From positions 258,578,291 to 258,642,290 of the forward strand of contig CM062290.1 of NCBI GenBank assembly GCA_031216915.1: a stretch of 64,000 bases of DNA, given 5' to 3'. The stretch comes from Pictodentalium vernedei. Its lineage: Eukaryota; Mollusca; Scaphopoda; Dentaliida; Dentaliidae. Numbering within the stretch: the stretch's first letter is position 1; each line of letters opens with the position of its first letter. Positions 54,775-64,000 of the stretch are shown piece after piece. A model generated the notes under the pieces. It did not search any database, was not told the DNA's origin, and worked only from the letters and a program-made list of their open reading frames with translations. Both the position numbers and the translations under genes were made by a program.

Positions 54775-55976
54775 TCACTGCTCTTCGACATGGGAACGAA
54801 CCAGCAAAATGGCTTCACTCCTGACGCTTTTAACCAGCGAATCCTCTGGTACACCCGATGCAGGGCGAAGGGTGGCTGCCAAAACAACTGAATGCAGATG
54901 CTTATAAGGGTATGAAATACCACGAGGATCTGAAGTGCGGAAACTCGGGAGAGTCGCCGTGGACCTCTGATGGACAGAAGGTCCAGGCTGCACAAAAAGC
55001 GTCAGTCCCGTAAAACTGGCCGTAGGACCAGAGTGCGTGAACGGAAACGCAACTGAGTCCATGGTGACCGCACCATGAACATCCGAATCCAATGAAATAG
55101 CTGCTGGGCTCGATGGCTGAGAGACCACAGCAGAGGGTTCGGCCGGCAGCCACTTCCAACTTCGCCGAGTTGAAGTCAGGGAAGGCTGAGGCCAATATCC
55201 CACATCCACACTACCAGACATCTTTGCAGACCCCTGCGCAAGGATAAGCAGCGTGCAGATGGAACAGCAGTAGCAGCAGATACGTTGGGAGCTGTTGAAA
55301 CTGGTGGAAAAGTGGAGACAGCAACCGAGCTTGGCTCCAAAGGAGGAGTCACAACCCTAGTGACAGCCTCAGATGTCGACCGGAGAGGGACCACAGTCCC
55401 GGAACCAGGCATCTCTTCACCGGGCAACTCAACAGCTCCTACAGTATCCACCACAGGAAAAGACTGCACATCCGCCACAGAGGGTGTATAACTCTCACCA
55501 GACGTGGTCGTGTCGGGAGGCCCTGAATGACAGCGTACCCCTTTCCCATAGGTGCAGGAGGAACGGCGACGAGAATGCACCACACAGTTCACAGAAGCCC
55601 AAAAAGTGGATGACCAAGACCCACAGGGTCGATCTGAAGAACACCCATTACAAGTGGAACAAGAAGCATGGGAATCGTCCACATGCTTGGGCAAAAGGCA
55701 CTGCCCACAAGGAACAGTCCTGGGTATAACAGAGGTGAGAGCAGTAGAAGAAAAGGTGAACTCAACAGACGTAGAAAGTAGAAGAACACCCCCAACTATG
55801 AGAGAAAGGTGGCAGAAATTAAAGGACCAACGAGAACACAACTGAACCCAGACGACCGACAGGGACCCACAAAACAGAAATTCTGCCCTCAACGGGCAGG
55901 AGAAATACAGCCCCCCACTGACACCTAACTCCAATAATAATAATATCCAAAAGGATAACATAAATTTATAAACCAA
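54775..55976 (-). pseudogene. DIRS gag-like ORF1, broken
   Basis: The first part (55,976-55,176) carries CGQCLLPKH...HASCSTCNGC (residues 90-112): paired CxxC motifs with intervening His, compatible with the Zn-binding block of DIRS ORF1. After it comes a Ser/Thr/Val/Pro-rich stretch. The continuation (55,221-54,775) is in another frame. The start codon is uncertain because the ORF opens in low-quality N-terminal sequence. Weaker than the RT and recombinase calls; position 5' of pol supports it. Confidence 0.6.
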
Positions 55977-56143
55977 AAATTATATGTCCGAACTGCACGG
56001 TACAAAAGTCGCGCAAACCCGGAGAATATACAAAATAAAATGAAAATGTGGTTGAAATTAATTCTAGTCACAGGTAACCATTATCAACGAGTTGAATTAT
56101 CACTGTTTCTCAATGCAAATGGAAGCACGTCTTCCAACACGGC

Positions 56144-56389
56144 AGAAGAAAAAAGAATGAATCATTAGTTACAAGTCTGCGCACTGGTACCAGAAGCCGT
56201 GGATCTGTACTAGGAGAAGGACGTCCCCTACTGGGTGTGCGCCGGTAGCACTCGACCCAGTTTTGGCTTATTTTTTCTCGGTGCCCTTTTCTTTCCCAAA
56301 TCAAAATAGAGAGTATCTTTTCCGAGTTAGGGACTTCCACTGTAGTGCAAGCCTGTAGTAAACAATTGTATGGTAGGTTGATAAGAAAT
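56144..56389 (-). repeat. DIRS inverted terminal repeat (right; 5' end of element)
   Basis: Reverse complement of the left repeat through GTTACAAGTCTGCGCACTGG, CCGTGGATCTGTACTAGG and CCGAGTTAGGGACTTCCAC, ending TAGGTTGATAAGAAAT. Confidence 0.92.
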
Positions 56390-57375
56390 AAATAACCTCT
56401 TGCAATATCTCCATCTCCAAGAGTCTGGGAAAACTGAAATTCCAAGTGCTTCCAAGTTTAAATAAATGTTGAGTAACTTTGTAAAAACAACAACCAAGCA
56501 CAGTAAAATTCAATTTCCACTATTAAGTGCCCATGAAAAAGGCACATACTAAAATCAGCGTACATCTAAAAAGTTAAAATCAAAGTGGAAGGTAAGTAAC
56601 TCCACAAAAGAAATAAAATCGAATAATTAGGGGCCATAACTAAACAGGTAATCATTGGTCCAGGCTGATTTTCAAACCCTACATTCATCGGTTAAACTCA
56701 AATACAGAATATTAGTCCAATCAATTAATATTTGTTGAAGTTATCATGCTAACGAACAAAAATTCATTAAAATTGACTAATTAGGAGCCATCACTCCACC
56801 ATGATCATCAGATCAGGCTGGTTTTCAAACTCGTTCATAAAAGTGTTAAGAAAAAATCATATATCGAATACATGTACCAAACAAAGCAGATAATATTTGT
56901 TGGAAGTTATAATGCTAACAAGCACATTGTTACAGAATGAAAAAATGATGGAATGACAGATGGACAAGGATAACACTACATGTTATAGGGGGCATAATCA
57001 AATATCAAATTTATAACCAGAGGACAGGAAAGTGGCCAATATCTGGTCAACTGAACCTTCTGTTAACTGACTGAGTACTTCAAGACACTATCATCTCGCC
57101 ACTGAAAAAATACTGAAAGTCACTTTAATGGCTTAAGTTTACACTGTGTGCATTAGCTTGCTATTTTCTCACAAGTATATATTCATTCTTATATAAAATT
57201 GCTTTGCTACAACTCATTGGAGAGTGCCAATAGACATTAATTAATTGTAACAAAACAATTATTTATTAACAAAATATTTGATAAACTATGGTTTCTCTTG
57301 CTTGCAGAATGGTATCTTTGAAAAAAATAATCGTGTTAAAATCACCTTTAAAAAATAATGCTAACATGCTAATTC
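56390..57375 (+). other. AT-rich stretch with a two-unit repeat remnant
   Basis: 56,625-56,995 holds two about 154 bp units with CAGGCTG(A/G)TTTTCAAAC, AATATTTGTTG(A/G) and AGTTAT(C/A)ATGCTAAC, followed by GGAATGACAGATGGACAAGG and TATAGGGGG, the same layout as the other tandem-core elements. Otherwise no gene. Confidence 0.55.
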
Positions 57376-57621
57376 TTAACTCTTTTCATGCTGCTGGCAG
57401 ATATTCCTGCACACGGTTTCTCTCGTCCTTGAAAAAAAGTGTAATTTTGACACATTCAAGCAAATTTTTTCCCTTTAAATTGAATGGATTTTTTCACCTT
57501 TGATTTCTTATGTTACATTTAGATAAATTTTTCATAAAATCTTGTCATGGCTGCTATGAAGCAGCCATGACTAGATTTGATGAAAAAATATCTTGAAAAT
57601 ACTCATCAGGTTAAGAATTAA
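57376..57621. mobile_element. TTAA MITE, GCTGCTGGCAG family
   Basis: TTAACTCTTTTCATGCTGC start, GGTTAAGAATTAA end. The inner hairpin ATGGCTGCT/AGCAGCCAT lies near 57,547-57,571. Family mates: 62,856-63,103 and 40,020-40,146. Confidence 0.75.
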
Positions 57622-57657
57622 AGCCACAGATTAACTTTCATGATAATTACTACCTTA

Positions 57658-57918
57658 TACAGTACGTGGAGAGAGTATTACCACTAAATCACCCACAGAG
57701 TTGAGATTCCACCCAAGTAATAATTGCGAATTTGTTGTAAAGCATAACAATCACAAGTAAAGTTCCAGCCAATGGACCTCCAGTTTAAACCCAGAGGTCC
57801 ATTGGCTGAAACATTGCTAGTGTTTTCTGCCCACATGTACAGAATTCGAAAGTGACACTTTAGGTGATAACTCCACTCCACAGGTGATTTAGTTACAATC
57901 CACTCTCCACGTACTGTA
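57658..57918. mobile_element. TA-flanked mariner-type MITE
   Basis: TA then CAGTACGTGGAGAG (57,660-57,673), with CTCTCCACGTACTG (57,903-57,916) then TA. An inner hairpin CAGCCAATGGACCTC / GAGGTCCATTGGCTG is near 57,766-57,807. TA target and CAGT ends are typical of Tc1/mariner; no transposase. The 105-codon minus ORF spanning it is incidental. Confidence 0.85.
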
Positions 57919-58261
57919 AATGTGAACACATCTGCAGATGACGTAACAATGTTTCTACATACATCATTGTTGGCTGCCTGTATAGGCAGTTGAGTTCTCA
58001 AGGAATAAAACGCTTGTGGGCATTTTTCTCAAAGCAACATAAATGTGGAGGTTTGTTGTGTGGGACCTGAGAGTTAATAACAGGATTTTCAAAGGAAACA
58101 GTGGATCTCTGATGAATCACAATTTGAAATGAAATTTTTGTATCAAGTTCACTAAAAGCAAACCTCGGCTCAGATTGATTTTTAGTGAACGAGGTTTAGA
58201 AAACTTATGTCAAATCATGACAAATTTCAGATTCTTTTCATCAAGTGTAATTTCACTTTCT
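57919..58261. other. non-coding stretch with one hairpin
   Basis: AGTTCACTAAAAGCAAACCTCG and CGAGGTTTAG near 58,145-58,198 form an inverted pair (TCACTAAAA.. / TTTTAGTGAACGAGG). No gene. Confidence 0.45.
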
Positions 58262-59513
58262 CAGGGGTGTAAAAATACAACAAAAGTCACTCGCCCTGCA
58301 GGACTAGTAGACTTTGAAATGCACTCGCCCGCCCTTATTTTCTACTCGACCCACTTTTTGTCACTCACTCACAGTTTCAACTATATTTCTTTTGTCTGAA
58401 AAAAAGAATAAATTAAGCCACAGTTAAGTGACTGCGCAGAGGATGTTTTAAGGCTGGAACTCCAAACCAGCAATCCGCCAGAGAGACTGCAATACTGGCG
58501 TCTTAAACTTCACTCGAGGTGAAAAGGTTTGTTCTGTTGTTGTGACCTGTCAGCTTAACAACACTGCAATGGTGACCAGAGTGACCTTAAAGGCTTTAAT
58601 CATCAAAACTCAATAAAAAATTGAAAAGGCTGGTGATATCAAAGTCTGAGATCACTTATATTATTTAAAATCAGCCATGGAATGAAGCAAATTAAATTTG
58701 GTGAGAGATATGGGGCATCACGTATGGCAAAAGCCCTGTCAGCAATTTCGAAAATAGCTGAGTTCTTTGATAGCTAATTTGATTACCTCCCTTACTAGAC
58801 TAGAATTGCCTTTCTACATTACAGACATTTTTCTGCTTCTGGTGAGTTCATTCGCACAGTCGTTACATCCCAATACCGGTTCAGAGTTGGTTGAGTGGCG
58901 GATGAAGGACTTTACGAAAAACTGTGGGGCTGGGGCTGGGAGGGGAGGCACACCTAGGCTCAAGTTTACCGGCATGTACTGTCAACCAAATTTTGAAATT
59001 TAATCTGAAAAGATCCGATTACGTCGCACCCGATGCAGATATCCACAATGCACAACCCATCTCCAGGAAAAACTAGTGGGGGTGGGGGGAGCACACCACG
59101 TGCGACTGATGCCTGGATTCGCCCTCGTGGTAAAAAAATATTTGAACAGCACATAGCTTTTCAAACATGAAACTCAAGCCAAAAATAGCACTTGTCACCC
59201 GGGACAAGCGATTCTATTTTTTGGTTGTCGCTGGTAGAAATTACTTGTCAGCGACAAGTAGACAAGCGTTATTTTGACCCCTGTGGAGGGGGGGGGGGGG
59301 GGGGGCTCATCAATTCCAAGGGTATATGCATGATAGGCTGAATTGTATGACTGGAGCTCTTTATTTAGGAATGTCAGGCTAATTAAATAATCCCAGATGT
59401 TTTGACCCAACGAAACTCACTCGTCCAGTTGGACGAGTACAACAGGGAAATCACTTGCCCGATCAAAGTTTCCACCGCCAATTATAGTGGGCGAGTGTAT
59501 TTTTATACCCCTG
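58262..59513. mobile_element. hAT-like composite element
   Basis: Left end CAGGGGTGTAAAAATAC (58,262) and right end GTATTTTTATACCCCTG (ends 59,513) are inverted. Subterminal CACTCGCCC / GGGCGAGTG pairs support this. A second inverted-type end, GTTATTTTGACCCCTG, stops at 59,283 inside it, suggesting a nested or older related element. No 8 bp duplication matches at the outer ends and no transposase is seen. Class inferred from CAGGGGT ends. Confidence 0.6.
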
Positions 59514-59569
59514 CTTCTGCCTAATGCAATGACAAAAACTGGAAAGGAAAGATCACAAAAATCACACGA

Positions 59570-59750
59570 CCATGTTTTTTTTTTTTTTGCCTCAAAAACA
59601 AAGCTTATGACGTCTCATTGGAATGAGCTTGCCAAGCTCATTCCAATGAGGGTTGATAAGTTTTGTTTTCGAGATAAGAAATGAAAATATTTAGTTATTC
59701 TGGAAATGTTTCCTGCAAATGCTGTCTCCTTACAGTAGGTAAATAGGAAA
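59570..59750. mobile_element. GAGCTC-type palindromic MITE, left end lost
   Basis: GCCTCAAAAACAAAGCTTATG mirrored by GATAAGTTTTGTTTTCGAGA around the apex GAATGAGCTTGCCAAGCTCATTC-like at about 59,620-59,645. Confidence 0.7.
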
Positions 59751-59759
59751 TGCAATATA

Positions 59760-59900
59760 AAAGAAGACTAATTCAATTCTTCTGAAACGAATGCACACCA
59801 TTACAATGCCAACGTTGACTTATGGTGTCATTCCTGTATTAGATGTGTTGTAAACTGTAATGAACTATTTGGTTATAATTATGTGATAAATAAAAAATGG
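59760..59900 (+). repeat. diverged relative of the 29,415-29,600 repeat
   Basis: GACTAATTCAATTCT, GTTGACTTATGGTGTCATTCC, GTATTAGATGTGTTGT and TTATGTGATAAA follow the same order as 29,425-29,558. Confidence 0.65.
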
Positions 59901-60349
59901 ATATTCAATCATCAAGCCTTATTGTTTGTATTAACTTTATTAATTGCATGGAAACTTATAAGGTCAATCTATTTTCCTCACAACATTCTTCAGACTGAGA
60001 AATGTCTCTATCCAGTTACCAGGATTTATTCTGTACACAATATACCACTACACGGTAAAATTTCTTCTGAATGTTTATTCAGTGGCTTGTTGCAAGAAAA
60101 GTTTTGAGAGTGACAGGATTATTCAATTAACCAGTATATAATTAGAGTACTTTAGCCTTGAACACCTTGTCACTAATAATGTATCATTATATTGTCTGTT
60201 CTTATTCACCCTATCGAAACTCAGATATTGATATCTTCATGCCCTCTATTCCAATCATGGCTTTGTCAAGACTTGGACACTAGTGATGTGCACTGTTAGC
60301 TGTGATGTAAGATTTAGCAAATTATTTAGATCTGTGTTGCATGCATTAA

Positions 60350-60520
60350 CCATTTACCTAACACTGATGATAATAAAATGTTTTATTTCACCCTCATTGG
60401 AACGATTTTGTGGCTGGTTCCAGTGAGGCGTCCCATGATATGGTTTTGTTGACATTTTTTTTTCAACTGCTGTATTTGCATATGACACAGTCAGATGCTG
60501 CCGATTTGTTAGGTAAGGGG
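60350..60520. mobile_element. decayed TTTACCTAA-type MITE
   Basis: CATTTACCTAACACTGATG start, GTTAGGTAAGGGGTT end, with CCATGATATGGTTTTGTTGA as in 50,470. Confidence 0.6.
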
Positions 60521-60726
60521 TTCAAGGAGTTCTATCCCACCATTAGTTACAGAATCCTATTTTACCGATAAAACAGAACTGTGTTTACCAGAGAAAATAA
60601 CTAGAGCTGAAATGGTTAAAGGGTTTTCTTGATCGATTAGTGACATGGATTAACCTTGGTTAACCGATTAATCACTTGCCCTTATAGGTAGCTGAATAAC
60701 TGCCGTACCATTGATGATTTATAGCA

Positions 60727-60976
60727 TTAACCCTTTACACTACGTAAAGGACAAAATCGGCCAGCTCTACATACAAAAATCTCCATTCAGATTTTATTAT
60801 GTTTTCAATTTTTGTCTCAAAAACATAGCTTATGATCCCTCATTGGAACGAGCTCGTTGAGCTCGTTCCAATGAGGGATCATAAGCCATGTTTTTGAGAC
60901 AAAAATTGAAAATTTTTAGTAATTCAAGAATCTATTTTGCAAGTGTCGTCAGCTACCCACATTGGGTAAAGGTTAA
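60727..60976. mobile_element. TTAA palindromic MITE with 111 bp perfect-like core
   Basis: TTAACCCTTTACACTACG (60,727) and CATTGGGTAAAGGTTAA (ends 60,976). The core 60,802-60,912 is a palindrome with arms of about 55 bp and about one mismatch, apex AACGAGCTCGTTGAGCTCGTT. Confidence 0.9.
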
Positions 60977-61690
60977 CTTAAGAATGATCAGTTCCAGCTA
61001 CTGATACAGTATAATGATCATGCAAGTGAACAAGTATGTCAGCACGTAACTTGTATGCATAATCTCTGTCTCGCATAAATGATGTGAGTCAGTGTGACAA
61101 TGTTTGCCTGTTTTGAAACAAGTTTGTTCCTTTAACCCAGAAAATACAGTAGTTCAAAAGTAATGGTTAATCGTTCAATTACATTTTTGATCGATCAAGA
61201 TGTTGATCATTGGTTAAATGATTAATCGGTTAAACATTTCAACTCTAAAACAAACTAAAATCTATATGGACAAAACTTTCAAACAGTGACCACAACTATA
61301 TGAGTTCCAAATGAACACAATCAAGAACTAAAATCTATGCACATGTAAACATAGTAATAGAAAAGATGGTAATGAGATGTTCATGTGAACTGAGGTTCAT
61401 AATCATTCAAAATGAATTTAAAACTTTTTGAAAATTCCAAGTTCAGGTTCATAGTGTCTTAGATCTTTCATAAAGTTATCCAAAAAAGAATTAGAATTTT
61501 CCCCCCTATTGTGTCCAACCCTAATATAAAGTGAAGGTAAAATTGGTCAAAGTTATTTCAAGTTATGGAGCAAACTATGAAGTCACTGGGACAGAAATGG
61601 ATGGACAAATGAATATCCAGATGAATGGCAGCACCAAATGTGTGCTTGATTATGTGGACAGATGTACGCACACCTTCCTGAAAGAATTTT
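60977..61690. other. non-coding stretch
   Basis: Repeated TGGTTAAATGATTAATCGG-like phrases (60,655-60,680 and 61,165-61,225). The 60-codon ORF at 61,531-61,713 has no recognisable motif and runs into a SINE tail. No gene. Confidence 0.45.
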
Positions 61691-61696
61691 ATGAGG

Positions 61697-62388
61697 ATTT
61701 ATTTATTTACTGAGGTTTAATTACACTTTTGACAGCAAGGGTCTCCTCATGTTGGACAGTTTTATGAGTGGAGGAAGTCAGGGTACCCAGAAAGAACCAA
61801 TGAGCAGCAGCGAGTAATGTCAGACTCATTTATTTATTTATTGGTGTTTAAGGTCACATACTAATGCACAATGGCTAATCGTGACCATGACAGTTTCACG
61901 GGTGGAGGAAGCCAAAATACCCGGAGAGAACCACCAAGCAACGATGAGCAACTGTCAGCTCCTTAACATTCTAGCTCTGTTCAAGCTCTGCTCAAGCAGG
62001 GTTACAGTGGTTGAAGACATGTACACCATTGACGTGCAGTACGCCTTAGTACACGGTGTCATCATGCCCCCATGTAGGCGACCGGGATAAAGTGCCTTGC
62101 CCAAGGACACAACGTAGGTCGTCCCAGACGGGGATCGAACTCGGGACCTCTAGCATACATCTCCAACAGTCTACCACTAAGCCACCATGCTCCTGTTGTC
62201 AGACTCAACGTACCAACTCCACACAAGCAGGTTCAGCATTGGTTGAAGGCAAGTGCACCACTGATGTGCAGTATGCCTTAGTACACAGCGCCACTGTGTC
62301 CCCATGTGGGCACTCAGAATTAAGTGCCCCTAGTGGGGATCGAAATGTGAACCTTCTGGTTTTGAAGTCCAATGTCGTAACCACTGGT
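61697..62388 (-). mobile_element. outer SINE, split by another SINE
   Basis: Tail and early body at 61,697-61,828; remaining body and tRNA-like head at 62,208-62,388 (GGGGATCGAAATGTGAACC, CGTAACCACTGG). The interruption is precisely the inner SINE plus its target duplication. Confidence 0.9.
61829..62196 (-). mobile_element. inner full-length SINE with 11 bp target-site duplication
   Basis: 368 bp, flanked by exact TGTCAGACTCA (61,818-61,828 and 62,197-62,207). Subfamily TGTTCAAGCTCTGCTCAAG. tRNA-like head on the minus strand: GTGGCTTAGTGGTAGACTG and GTTCGATCCCCG. Confidence 0.95.
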
Positions 62389-62855
62389 CCAGGGGATAAT
62401 AAAATTATTATGGGGATAATAAATTAAGAGAAATAACTTAGTGAAAGATCCATGGACCAGCTGAACAGTGTAATGTTTCACTGAATCCTGTTACTTCCTT
62501 CCAGTTATTACCATTGTCTGTCAGGAATTTTAAGAGTTGTATTCTGTACAAGTGCAACAAGGTTCATGGACTGAACATTTTTTTTTAAAAGTAATTAAAA
62601 AGGCCATAACTCTACTAAAGGTCAGTAGATAAAATAAAAAAATAAATGCTCTGATGATAAAACAACTAGACTTCATATTGACTCTTTCTTCCATGCATTC
62701 AAATACTTTGTGTTAACCTTAAATCCCCACACAGTCATTTATATTGCTTTGAAAAAATTGGTCCCAGGAGTATTCTTCCTTGAAAATTCAACCAGAAGGC
62801 TGTATGTATCTTGGCAATGTTTTTACAGGCAGCCAACAATGATGCGGAAACACTG
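62389..62855. other. non-coding stretch
   Basis: No ORF, RNA or repeat recognised. Confidence 0.45.
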
Positions 62856-63103
62856 TTAACTCTTTGCATGCTGCTGGCGGATATTCCTGCCTGGCACAGG
62901 GTTTCTCTTCTCACTGTAATCAGTATAATTTGGGCACATTTAATCGTATTTGCTCCCTGTAAACTGAATGGATTTTTTCACCAATAATGTCTTGTGTTAT
63001 ATTCAGATTAATTTTTCATCAAATCTTGTCATGGCTGCTCCATAGCAGCCATGACTAGAATTGACAAAAATATCTTGAAAATACTCAACGGGTTCAGAGT
63101 TAA
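62856..63103. mobile_element. TTAA MITE, GCTGCTGGCGG family
   Basis: TTAACTCTTTGCATGCTGC start, GGGTTCAGAGTTAA end, inner ATGGCTGCT-CCAT-AGCAGCCAT hairpin at about 63,030-63,053. Confidence 0.78.
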
Positions 63104-63202
63104 AGTCATCTGCAGCTGTCTGCATGTATAGGTAGAAGTTATCATAAAAATTAATCTGAGGCCTCAAGGGTTAAAGTTTAATATAAGTAGATCACACGGG
63201 AT

Positions 63203-63420
63203 TTAACCCTTTACCTAATGAAGCAGCCATATCTGGCCAATGCAATTTAAAAAAATTGCCACTGACAATTATATATTTTTTTTTAATTTTTGCCTTCATA
63301 ACAAATCTTACGATCACCTCATCAAAATGAACTCATTCTAATAAGGGGTTGTCTTAGTTATATGTTTTTGAGGCTAATTTGTGTCCAGGCCTGTAAAACA
63401 AGTTGTCTAAAGGAGGATTT
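63203..63420. mobile_element. decayed GAGCTC-type TTAA MITE
   Basis: TTTAACCCTTTACCTAATG start; CATAACAAATCTTACGATC mirrored weakly by GTCTTAGTTATATGTTTTTG. The right terminus is not found. Confidence 0.55.
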
Positions 63421-63589
63421 AATTAGCATCTATGGCTAGTTAACAGTACAGAGGAATGATGTCATGTAATTATTTATAGCTCTGTTGCCCATGTCAGATG
63501 ATTTTTTTCTAGTATTGAGATGCTACCACAGAAATAATGCCCAGATCTTTTTAGTAATGCAAAATTAGGGAATCCAAATAGCAACCTAT

Positions 63590-63910
63590 TGACTTAACTT
63601 GAACAAACTTGAATCTGATTCCCCCTCTCCAAGGATGCTGTGTACCAAATATCAATAGATTCTGAACGATGGATCTGAAGAGAGACACTTTTGAAGATTA
63701 TTCACCACATTACAATGAGTTAAAATTTGGGAAGCCCAAATATAAATCCAGGTACCTGATTGGAACACATTTGAATCTTAGCCACATGTGATCCCCTCCC
63801 CCCTCCCCACCTCCCCTCACCAGGATGTTGTATATCAAATATCAGAAGATTCTGAATAGTACTTCTGCCAAAATAGATTTTAAAGAATATTCCTCTTTTG
63901 CAAAAAGTTA
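63590..63910 (+). mobile_element. fragment of the ACAAGAGGCCC-family element
   Basis: ACTTGAACAAACTTGAATCTG, CCAAATATCAATAGATTCTG and TGGATCTGAAGA modules as at 26,580-26,690 and 28,010-28,100. Both termini missing. Confidence 0.65.
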
Positions 63911-63921
63911 AACTTATAATA

Positions 63922-64000
63922 TTAATTTATTTATTTATTGCTGTTCACAATGGCCATTTGTGACCACCACATGGAGATAAAGCCAAGTTTAGTCAATTGT
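63922..64000 (-). repeat. second dispersed family, cut by window end
   Basis: TTTATTTATTTATTGCTGTTC, ACATGGAGATAAAGCCAAGT and CAATTGT match 39,410-39,520. Confidence 0.6.

Larger units (their letters stand above)
51742..56389 (-). mobile_element. degenerate DIRS-like tyrosine-recombinase retrotransposon
   Basis: 4.65 kb element read on the minus strand: gag-like (55,976 to about 54,775), RT and RNase H (54,712 to about 53,469), tyrosine recombinase (53,298-52,399). Diagnostic DIRS architecture is present: inverted terminal repeats at 51,742-52,012 and 56,144-56,389, and an internal complementary region at 52,092-52,182 that joins the complements of both outer ends. Integration by a tyrosine recombinase leaves no long target duplication, and none is seen. 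Several frameshifts and a stop break the frames. The RT fingers upstream of MPFGL were not found, suggesting an internal deletion, and catalytic residues are changed. Dead copy. Confidence 0.93.

Overview
The window is AT-rich, non-coding-looking animal DNA with no intact host gene that I can support. It is almost wholly mobile elements and their tandem cores. It resembles a lophotrochozoan genome, most likely a mollusc and perhaps a bivalve. Reasons: non-autonomous elements that open with ACAAGAGGCCC and end in a hairpin reading GGTGAGCTAAAAA; repeat arrays with about 157-170 bp periods ending in GACGGACGG or CAGACAGA runs; and a DIRS-type retrotransposon. The taxon call rests on memory of mollusc repeats, not on a search.

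Left third (1-25,620): a segment of about 11.7 kb occurs twice in direct orientation (552-12,286 and 13,478-25,184), separated by a 100-N gap (12,287-12,386) and about 1.1 kb of unrelated sequence. Each copy carries the same string of elements: two minus-strand SINEs, a 2.5 kb block of 370-540 bp repeats, a small palindrome, a 34 bp VNTR, a foldback element, a plus-strand SINE, and an inverted-repeat element with a 157 bp tandem core. The last 3 kb of copy 1 before the gap carries many one-base homopolymer insertions relative to copy 2, so a false (haplotig or contig-end) duplication is a serious possibility.

Middle (25,620-51,320): stacked non-autonomous DNA elements, many with nucleosome-length internal repeats (94, 161, 170, 336, 340 bp), palindromic MITEs bounded by TTAA, and several SINEs, some nested or inverted. 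Simple-sequence runs are at 33,261-33,293 (TG), 43,439-43,493 (GA) and 44,668-44,700 (G).

Right (51,320-64,000): a SINE whose head is derived from 5S rRNA, flanked by a target-site duplication, lies 5 bp from a dead DIRS-like retrotransposon (51,742-56,389, minus strand). That element keeps inverted terminal repeats, the internal complementary region, gag-like, RT/RNase H and tyrosine-recombinase remnants. After it come a TA-flanked mariner-type MITE, a hAT-like composite, more TTAA palindromes and a SINE-in-SINE nest.

The most notable signals are: (1) one SINE body family carrying either tRNA-like or 5S-like promoter heads; (2) a mobile tandem repeat whose every unit carries nuclear-receptor-type IR3 and DR1 sites; (3) catalytic positions in the DIRS element altered by CpG-decay-type changes; (4) the duplication and gap structure.
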